Below, one piece after another: positions 34,087-39,963 of a stretch of 39,963 nt of DNA. The translations under genes were made by a program, and so were the position numbers. The stretch lies in the NCBI GenBank assembly GCA_023443515.1, contig JAEZUC010000038.1, positions 1 through 39,963 of the forward strand, given 5' to 3'. The notes under the pieces were generated by a model. The model did not search any database. It was not told the DNA's origin and was given only the letters and a program-made list of their open reading frames with translations. The stretch's first letter is position 1. Each line of letters starts with the position of its first letter. Source of the DNA: Bacillota bacterium (lineage in GTDB: Bacteria; Bacillota; Clostridia; Acetivibrionales; DSM-1351).

Positions 34087-34763
34087 TGGCTTATATAGTT
34101 TCATTAGGTGGGGTTCAAATGCCGGTAACCCCATCTAAAATTCAAATGAAGATTAAAAATCAGAATAAAACAATAAACCTAATAGATGGTACTGAGATTA
34201 ATATATTAAAAGCGCCGGGATTAACAGAGTTTGACTTTGAAGTACTTGTTCCCCAGGTAAAGGGGTATCCATTTGCAATATATGATGATAAATCAACAGG
34301 CGGAGGATACGCAGATACAAAATTTTTAGATGCGGCATATTATTTAGAGTTCTTTGAAAAATTAAAAACTGAAAAGCAGAAGGTTAAACTTGAAATAGAC
34401 AGGAATTCTCCAGATGGAACTGTGAAGCTTTTTGGCACAGATTATGAAATGGTTTTAGAAGAGTATAGCGTAATTGAGGATAGCAGTAATGGACTGGATT
34501 TAACAGTTTCATTAAGCTTGAAACAGTATAGGGATTACCAGACACAGGTATATAATGTGACTGAAGATAAACATCTGGTACCGTCAAATCAGCCCACTTC
34601 AAAGAAAGTCCCGCCTCCATATACAGTTAAAAAAGGAGACACGCTTTGGGCAATATGTAAAAAGAAACTTGGAAATGGCTCAAAGTATCCTGAAATTGCA
34701 AAGTTAAATAAAATAAAAAACCCAAATCTTATTTATGTTGGGCAGGTGATTCGATTTGGCTGA
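34086..34763 (+). CDS. xkdP: LysM baseplate/tail hub protein, XkdP-like, 225 aa
   Basis: Starts MAYIVSLGGVQMPVTPSKIQ, typical of XkdP. A C-terminal LysM domain spans ~177-225 (YTVKKGDTLWAICKKKLG ... NLIYVGQVIRFG), expected to bind peptidoglycan as the tube tip meets the wall. It overlaps its neighbours by 1 and 8 bp, within a tightly packed operon. Confidence 0.92.
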   Translation: MAYIVSLGGVQMPVTPSKIQMKIKNQNKTINLIDGTEINILKAPGLTEFDFEVLVPQVKGYPFAIYDDKSTGGGYADTKFLDAAYYLEFFEKLKTEKQKVKLEIDRNSPDGTVKLFGTDYEMVLEEYSVIEDSSNGLDLTVSLSLKQYRDYQTQVYNVTEDKHLVPSNQPTSKKVPPPYTVKKGDTLWAICKKKLGNGSKYPEIAKLNKIKNPNLIYVGQVIRFG

Positions 34764-35718
34764 CTATGATTTAAGAATAAGGAATGGAGCAAAAGAATAT
34801 GCACCTATTGTTAAAGAGGGAGTGACATGGGAGACAGTAAGAAAAGGAACTCCCGGGAAACTGGAATTTGAAGTGGTTAAGGATGAGTATATAAATTTTC
34901 AAGAGGGCAATCTTGTAACCTTTAAAATGGACGGTAAAAATGTTTTTTATGGATATGTTTTTACAAAGAAGAGGGACAAGGATCAGATTATAAAGGTTAC
35001 AGCTTATGATCAGCTGAGGTATCTGAAAAACAAGGATACATGTAACTATGAGAAAATGACAGCAGGGGATTTGGTAACAAAACTAGCAAAAGATTTTGGG
35101 CTGATAACCGGAACTATTACTAATACAGGTTATGTTATTACCAGCAGACTAGAGGATAACAAGACACTTTTTGATATGATTCAAAATGCCCTTGATCTAA
35201 CACTTCAAAATAAGGGGAAATTGTATGTACTGTATGATGATTTTGGAAAAATAACCTTAAAGGATATGGAGTCAATGAGACTAAATGTTCTCATAAATGA
35301 ACCGTCGGCTGAAAACTTTGATTACACTTCGTCTATAGATAGTGATACTTACAATAAAATAAAGCTTGCCTATGATAATGAGAAAACAGGAAAACGTGAA
35401 ATATATATAGTTGAGGACAGCAGTAAAATGGCAACCTGGGGTGTGCTTCAGTATTATGAAAAAATCAATGAAAATACTAATGGTAAAGCAAAGGCTGAAG
35501 CACTTAAATCTCTTTATAATAAAAAAAGACGAAGCTTGTCAGTGTCAAATGCTATAGGAGATATACGCGTCAGAGGAGGAAGTTTACTTCCTGTAAATTT
35601 ACAAGTTGGTGATATTGAAGTTAAAAACTACATGATTGTTGAATCGGTTAAGCATACGTTTAATGGTAGTGAACACGTTATGGACCTAGACCTGATAGGA
35701 GGGGAGTTTATTGCCTAG
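34756..35718 (+). CDS. xkdQ: Baseplate hub protein, XkdQ-like, 320 aa
   Basis: TTG start overlapping the previous gene by 8 bp. It begins MADYDLRIRNGAKEYAPIVK and contains YGYVFTKKRDKDQIIKVTAY, DQLRYLKNKDT and GSLLPVNLQVGDIEVKNYMI, as in XkdQ/YqbQ hub proteins (gpD/gp27-like fold). It would form the central hub of the baseplate. Confidence 0.88.
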   Translation: MADYDLRIRNGAKEYAPIVKEGVTWETVRKGTPGKLEFEVVKDEYINFQEGNLVTFKMDGKNVFYGYVFTKKRDKDQIIKVTAYDQLRYLKNKDTCNYEKMTAGDLVTKLAKDFGLITGTITNTGYVITSRLEDNKTLFDMIQNALDLTLQNKGKLYVLYDDFGKITLKDMESMRLNVLINEPSAENFDYTSSIDSDTYNKIKLAYDNEKTGKREIYIVEDSSKMATWGVLQYYEKINENTNGKAKAEALKSLYNKKRRSLSVSNAIGDIRVRGGSLLPVNLQVGDIEVKNYMIVESVKHTFNGSEHVMDLDLIGGEFIA

Positions 35719-36064
35719 CATGGTAGAACTTATAAAAATGGCAGCACTTGGTGCAGTAGATGAATCAAAGCCTACTGCTATTATTTTTGGAAATGTAGTG
35801 AGTATCGAGCCACTAAAAATAAATATTGATCAGAAATTAACACTTAATGCATCCCAGCTGATTCTAACAAATAATGTGAAGGATTATGAGGTAGAGATGA
35901 CTGTTGAACATTTCACAGAAGAAAGTGTTGAGCATGCTCATGCCTATAAAGGCAAAAAGAAGTTCAAAATACATAATGGATTGGTTGTGGGTGATCAGGT
36001 CATAATGCTTCAAATGCAGGGAGGACAAAAATTTGTTGTCTTAGATAAGGTGGTGAAGACATGA
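35711..36064 (+). CDS. xkdR: Small baseplate protein, XkdR-like (DUF2577), 117 aa
   Basis: TTG start with AGGAGGGG nine bases upstream, overlapping the previous gene by 8 bp. Contains PTAIIFGNVVSIEPLKINID and VVGDQVIMLQMQGGQKFVVL, an OB-like fold typical of DUF2577 proteins between XkdQ and XkdS. Confidence 0.85.
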   Translation: MPSMVELIKMAALGAVDESKPTAIIFGNVVSIEPLKINIDQKLTLNASQLILTNNVKDYEVEMTVEHFTEESVEHAHAYKGKKKFKIHNGLVVGDQVIMLQMQGGQKFVVLDKVVKT

Positions 36065-36462
36065 TACCTCAGATATATGATGATTTAGCACATGATTTTG
36101 AATTTGAGGAGCAGCCTTCAAAAACCTATAAAATGAATTTGGAACAAATGACCATAGGTGGCTGGATTGATGGTGTAGAGGCTGTAAAACAGTCTGTTTA
36201 TAAAATTTTAAACACAGAAAGGTATGACTATCTTATATATAACTGGAACTATGGGTCAGAACTAAATGAGATTATGGGTGAACAAATATCATTTGTTAAT
36301 TCTAAAATTGAGCAAAAAATTACCGATGCACTTTTACAGGATGAAAGAATAGAAAAAGTAAGTAATTTTATATTCTCTTCATCAAAAGGCGAGGTTATTG
36401 TGGAATTTACAGTAATTACAAGTGGAGGTACTTTTATGGCAGAAAAGGTGGTTAATATATAA
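36061..36462 (+). CDS. xkdS: Baseplate wedge protein, XkdS-like (DUF2634), 133 aa
   Basis: ATG overlaps the previous stop (ATGA). Contains VEAVKQSVYKILNTERYDYL and YNWNYGSELNEIMGE, the gp25-like fold of DUF2634. It forms part of the wedge ring on which sheath assembly begins. Confidence 0.88.
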   Translation: MIPQIYDDLAHDFEFEEQPSKTYKMNLEQMTIGGWIDGVEAVKQSVYKILNTERYDYLIYNWNYGSELNEIMGEQISFVNSKIEQKITDALLQDERIEKVSNFIFSSSKGEVIVEFTVITSGGTFMAEKVVNI

Positions 36463-37517
36463 TGTATGAAAATATGACATATGAATATATACTTCAAAGA
36501 ATGTTGAGTCGTGTTCCCAGTTCAATAGACAGACGAGAGGGTTCTGTTATTTTTGATGCATTAGCTCCGGCAGCTGCGGAATTGGCTCAAATGTATATTG
36601 AGGCAGACATTATTCTAAATGAAACCTTTGCAGATACAGCTTCACGAGACTATTTAATTAAAAGAGCATTGGAAAGGGGAATTACACCCAACCAAGCTAC
36701 AAATGCCATACTCAAAGGCGTTTTTAACATTAATGTTCCTATTGGCTCAAGATTTTCACTTGGAAAATTAAATTATATTGTAACTGAAAAAATGAAGGAG
36801 TTTGAATTTAAACTGAAGTGTGAATCACAGGGAGTTGAAGGGAACCTATATTTTGGAACATTGATACCAATTGATTATATTGATAGCTTGGAAAGCGCCA
36901 TGCTGACGGAAGTAATTATCCCGGGGGAGGATGAAGAAGATACTGAGGAACTGCGTTCAAGATATTTTTCAACACTTGATTTAAAGGCGTTCGGAGGAAA
37001 TGTTACAGACTATAAGGAAAAAGTTAATGATTTGCAAGGAGTTGGTGGAGTCAAGGTTTATCCCACTTGGAATGGAGGCGGTACGGTTAAGCTAGTTATA
37101 ATTAATTCTGAGCATAAAAAGCCTTCAGAGGAGCTAGTTGAATATATTCAAACTGAGGTTGATCCTGTTGGAAAACAAGGCAATGGTATAGGATTTGCAC
37201 CTATTGGGCATACCGTTACTGTTTTGGGTGTAGAACAGCAGAGAATAGATATAACGACAAAAATAAGCTATCAGACAGGTTGGAAGTGGGATGATATAAA
37301 AGATTATGCTGAGAAGGCTATTGAAACATATTTAAATGATCTTTGCCAGCTGTGGTCGGAAAGTGAGTGTTTGATTGTACGAATAAGTCAGCTTGAAACA
37401 AGGTTGCTTAATGTAGCTGGAGTTGTTGATATATCAGGGACAACTATAAATGGTGTAGAACAGAATTTAGTTTTAGGTAAGGATTCCATTCCGGTAAGGG
37501 GTGAAATTTTTGGATAG
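36462..37517 (+). CDS. xkdT: Baseplate J-like protein, XkdT-like, 351 aa
   Basis: ATG overlaps the previous stop by one base. Contains the N-terminal RVPSSIDRREGSVIFDALAP motif, AAAELAQMYIEADIIL, and the J-domain core LKAFGGNVTDYKEKVNDLQG followed by VKVYPTWNGGGTVKLVII. It is the main baseplate arm protein (gp47/gpJ type). Confidence 0.92.
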   Translation: MYENMTYEYILQRMLSRVPSSIDRREGSVIFDALAPAAAELAQMYIEADIILNETFADTASRDYLIKRALERGITPNQATNAILKGVFNINVPIGSRFSLGKLNYIVTEKMKEFEFKLKCESQGVEGNLYFGTLIPIDYIDSLESAMLTEVIIPGEDEEDTEELRSRYFSTLDLKAFGGNVTDYKEKVNDLQGVGGVKVYPTWNGGGTVKLVIINSEHKKPSEELVEYIQTEVDPVGKQGNGIGFAPIGHTVTVLGVEQQRIDITTKISYQTGWKWDDIKDYAEKAIETYLNDLCQLWSESECLIVRISQLETRLLNVAGVVDISGTTINGVEQNLVLGKDSIPVRGEIFG

Positions 37518-38058
37518 AGAAATAAACATTTTAAGCTATTTACCGGATTTTATAAAAGATTTCAGAGAATTTCAAAGGCTTGCTGAAGCAGAAAATCCAG
37601 AACTCTTGATTATTTGGGAAAACCTAGAACGTGTAATGAAGGATCAGTTTGTAACTACTTCTACTGAAAACGGTGTAAAACGGTGGGAGAAAATTTTAAA
37701 AATAATTCCTAAAGGTTCTGAAACTCTTGATGAGAGAAAATTCAGAATATTAACAAGGCTTAATGAAAAGTTACCATTTACATATAGAAGATTGGACAGA
37801 CAGCTTGCTTCCTTGTGCGGTGAGGAAGGATATTTTTTAGAGGTTTCAAATAAAGATTACACAGTAATTGTAAAAGTGGAACTTATTGCAAAATCAAACA
37901 TTGAAGATATCAGAAGGCTCTTAGAAAGAATTCTTCCTGCAAATATGCTTTTTGAACTAAGCCTTTTATATAATACTCATCTACTACTGAATAGATTTAC
38001 AAATGCCGGATTATCAGAGTATACATATGAACAATTAAGAAGTGAGGTGCTTAAATAA
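37501..38058 (+). CDS. YmfQ-like baseplate/fibre-attachment protein (DUF2313), 185 aa
   Basis: GTG start overlapping xkdT by 17 bp. Contains ILSYLPDFIKDFREFQRLAE and FRILTRLNEKLPFTYRRLDR, typical of the DUF2313 proteins (XkdU/YmfQ) between baseplate J and tail fibre. It links the fibre to the baseplate wedge. Confidence 0.88.
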   Translation: MKFLDREINILSYLPDFIKDFREFQRLAEAENPELLIIWENLERVMKDQFVTTSTENGVKRWEKILKIIPKGSETLDERKFRILTRLNEKLPFTYRRLDRQLASLCGEEGYFLEVSNKDYTVIVKVELIAKSNIEDIRRLLERILPANMLFELSLLYNTHLLLNRFTNAGLSEYTYEQLRSEVLK

Positions 38059-39963
38059 TGGGAACCAAATCAAATAATTATAATTTAATAAAACCAGCTC
38101 CCGAGGATTTCTATAGTATTCAGGATTATAATCAAAATATGGATATTATTGATGTGCAGTTAAAGAAGTTAGATACCGAAAAGGAAGCTGTAATAACAAA
38201 AAAGACAGCATTTAATAAAAATTATGAGACTTCATCAGCAAGCATTAAAATGAATGGTACAGCCAATGTCGGAAGCTCGGACACCATCGCAAGAGGTGAC
38301 CATGTGCATCCCACAGATACCTCAAGGGCAGCCGCAACACATAATCACGACGGAATATATGCAACAGCAGCCCAAGGGACAAAAGCGGATGCTGCTGCAA
38401 CACAGACAAGTTTTAATACACATTTGGCTGACTATGTAAGGCAACCCGGCTATGGAATAACTACCGGAAGTGCAAATACATACACGGTAACGCTATCTCC
38501 TGCTCCAACAGCATATATAGATGGTATGGGCATAGTAGTAAAGATAAATGCAGTAAATACAACAGCAAGCACGCTAAATGTAAATAGTTTGGGAGCAAAG
38601 ACTATTGTTGACAGTAAAGGAAATGCCTTAACAGCAGGAAAATTAAGGCTTAATGGTGTTTATGCTTTGAGATATGATGGCACAAATTTTGTACTTCTGG
38701 GAGAAGCCATAGAAGGAAGTGGCAGCGGACTAGATGCGGATTTATTGGACGGAAAGGATTCAACAGCCTTTGCGACAGCAGCTCAAGGAACAAAAGCGGA
38801 TGCTGCACTTCCGGCAGCATCATATACGGCAAGTGAGGTGCTTACAAAATTAAAGACAGTGGATGGCAATGGCAGCGGACTGGATGCAGACTTGCTGGAT
38901 GGAATGGATTCAACAGCGTTTGCGACAGCAGCTCAGGGGACAAAAGCGGATAATGCCCTTCCGGCAGCATCATATACAGCCAGTGATGTGCTAACAAAGA
39001 TAAAGACAGTAGATGGCAGTGGTAGCGGACTAGACGCAGATTTATTGGACGGAAAGGATTCAACAGCGTTCGCAACGGCAGCTCAAGGAACAAAAGCGGA
39101 TGCCGCTGCAACACAGACCAGTTTTAATACACATTTGGTCGATTATGTAAGACAACCCGGTTATGGAACTACTGCAGGAAGTGCAAATACATATACATTA
39201 ACGCTATCTCCTGTACCAACAGTGTATATAGATGGTATGGGGGTAAGTGTAAAAATAAATGCAGTAAATACAGGAGCAAGCACACTAAATGTAAATGGAT
39301 TAGGAGCAAAAGCTATCGTTGATAGTAAGGGAAATGCTTTAACGTCGGGAAAATTAAGGCTTAATGGTGTTTATGCTTTGAGATATGATGGCACAAATTT
39401 TGTACTTCTGGGAGAAGCCATAGAAGGAAGTGGCAGCGGACTAGATGCGGATTTATTGGACGGAAAAGATTCAACAGCGTTTGCAACAGCAGCTCAAGGT
39501 ACAAAAGCGGATGCTGCTCTTCCGGCAGCATCATATACAGCGAGTGATGTACTAACAAAATTAAAGACAGTTGATGGCAGCGGTAGCGGAATAGATGCAG
39601 ACTTACTTGACGGGAAGGATTCAACAGCCTTTGCAACAGCAGAACAGGGAACAAAAGCAGATAATGCTCTTCCGACATCATCATATACAGCCAGTGATGT
39701 GCTTACAAAATTAAAAACAGTGGATGGTAGTGGCAGCGGACTAGACGCGGATTTACTGGACGGAAAGGATTCAACAGCGTTCGCAACGGCAACCCAAGGT
39801 GCAAAAGCGGATGCTGCTGCAACACAGACCAGTTTAAATACACATTTGGCTGACTATGTAAGGCAACCCGGCTATGGTATTACTGCAGGAAGTGCAAATA
39901 CATACACGGTAACGCTATCTCCTGCACCAACTTTTGCAGCAAGTGGCTATATAGATGGAATGG
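38058..39963 (+). CDS. Repetitive tail fibre protein, 3' end outside the window
   Basis: ATG at 38058 shares its first base with the stop of the previous gene. The open frame runs 635 codons to the window edge. The N-terminus (YNLIKPAPEDFYSIQDYNQN) is the usual attachment part of PBSX-like fibres, followed by GDHVHPTDTSRAA and THNHDGIY. The shaft is built from 50-residue units (GSGLDADLLDGKDSTAFATA, then QGTKADAALPAASYTASDV) nested in 237-residue super-repeats that also include YVRQPGYG and LRLNGVYALRYDGTNFVLLG. The receptor-binding tip is not in the window. Confidence 0.92.
   Translation, partial: MGTKSNNYNLIKPAPEDFYSIQDYNQNMDIIDVQLKKLDTEKEAVITKKTAFNKNYETSSASIKMNGTANVGSSDTIARGDHVHPTDTSRAAATHNHDGIYATAAQGTKADAAATQTSFNTHLADYVRQPGYGITTGSANTYTVTLSPAPTAYIDGMGIVVKINAVNTTASTLNVNSLGAKTIVDSKGNALTAGKLRLNGVYALRYDGTNFVLLGEAIEGSGSGLDADLLDGKDSTAFATAAQGTKADAALPAASYTASEVLTKLKTVDGNGSGLDADLLDGMDSTAFATAAQGTKADNALPAASYTASDVLTKIKTVDGSGSGLDADLLDGKDSTAFATAAQGTKADAAATQTSFNTHLVDYVRQPGYGTTAGSANTYTLTLSPVPTVYIDGMGVSVKINAVNTGASTLNVNGLGAKAIVDSKGNALTSGKLRLNGVYALRYDGTNFVLLGEAIEGSGSGLDADLLDGKDSTAFATAAQGTKADAALPAASYTASDVLTKLKTVDGSGSGIDADLLDGKDSTAFATAEQGTKADNALPTSSYTASDVLTKLKTVDGSGSGLDADLLDGKDSTAFATATQGAKADAAATQTSLNTHLADYVRQPGYGITAGSANTYTVTLSPAPTFAASGYIDGM
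38401..39963 (+). repeat. 711-bp super-repeats with nested 150-bp repeats in the fibre gene
   Basis: CACAGACAAGTTTTAATACA-like sequence recurs at 38401, 39112 and 39823, exactly 711 bp apart. Within each full unit GGCAGCGGACTAGATGC-like sequence occurs three times at 150-bp steps (38721, 38871, 39021; 39432, 39582, 39732). The third super-repeat carries a small insertion (ACTTTTGCAGCAAGTGGC region, about 39929-39946) before the edge. Confidence 0.92.

Noticed and set aside
38401..39963. Regular repeats that might suggest a CRISPR array
   Set aside because: The repeats are 150 and 711 bp, fully coding in one frame and fibre-like; there are no short spacers.

Overview
The window looks like the chromosome of a low-GC, spore-forming, cellulolytic clostridium, probably cluster III (Ruminiclostridium-like). 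This is inferred from a secreted GH44 cellulase with a type I dockerin, a giant SLH-anchored surface protein, a cotJ spore-coat operon, sigK and a carbon monoxide dehydrogenase. No rRNA, tRNA or CRISPR array was seen.

The main result is that two mother-cell sporulation genes are each split by an intervening element that carries its own large serine recombinase plus metabolic cargo. (1) cotJC lies on the - strand. Codons 1-30 sit at 17920-18011 and the rest at 12723-13239. They are separated by a 4,680-bp element holding a cellulosomal GH44 endoglucanase, a small ORF and a recombinase. Joining the halves at the shared 5-bp core (13240-13244 and 17920-17924) restores an uninterrupted 202-residue CotJC. 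(2) sigK lies on the + strand. Its 5' part (21264-21606) and 3' part (28189-28556) are separated by a 6,582-bp skin-like element holding a cooS gene, a three-gene NitT/TauT-type ABC transporter, a small ORF and a second recombinase. Joining at AAATG restores an uninterrupted 236-residue pro-SigK. In both elements the rejoined ends form a palindrome (candidate attP), the recombinase gene ends at the attachment site, and a small ORF lies directly upstream of the recombinase. Neither element carries phage structural genes. The cargo would be lost only in the terminal mother cell.

Layout: 1-1,860 is a graveyard of mobile-element debris: group II intron 3' ends, an IS630-derived MITE in a broken SH3-like gene, and a truncated copy of the cotJC 3' end. 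2,165-9,427 encodes a 2,420-residue beta-helix/lectin/CBM9/SLH surface protein. 9,567-12,491 holds a zinc-ribbon membrane protein, a secreted MBL-fold protein, small genes and gene fragments. 12,723-18,705 is the cotJ operon with its inserted element. 18,895-21,111 holds two genes, one with a possible BtrH-like domain. 21,264-28,556 is sigK with its inserted element. 28,853-39,963 is a contractile tail module of the PBSX/xkd type: sheath, tube, chaperone with a -1 frameshift, tape measure, LysM protein, baseplate and a repetitive fibre running off the edge. No head, portal or terminase gene precedes it, which suggests an R-type tailocin or a prophage remnant.

All assignments come from reading the sequence and remembered family motifs. 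No database search was run.
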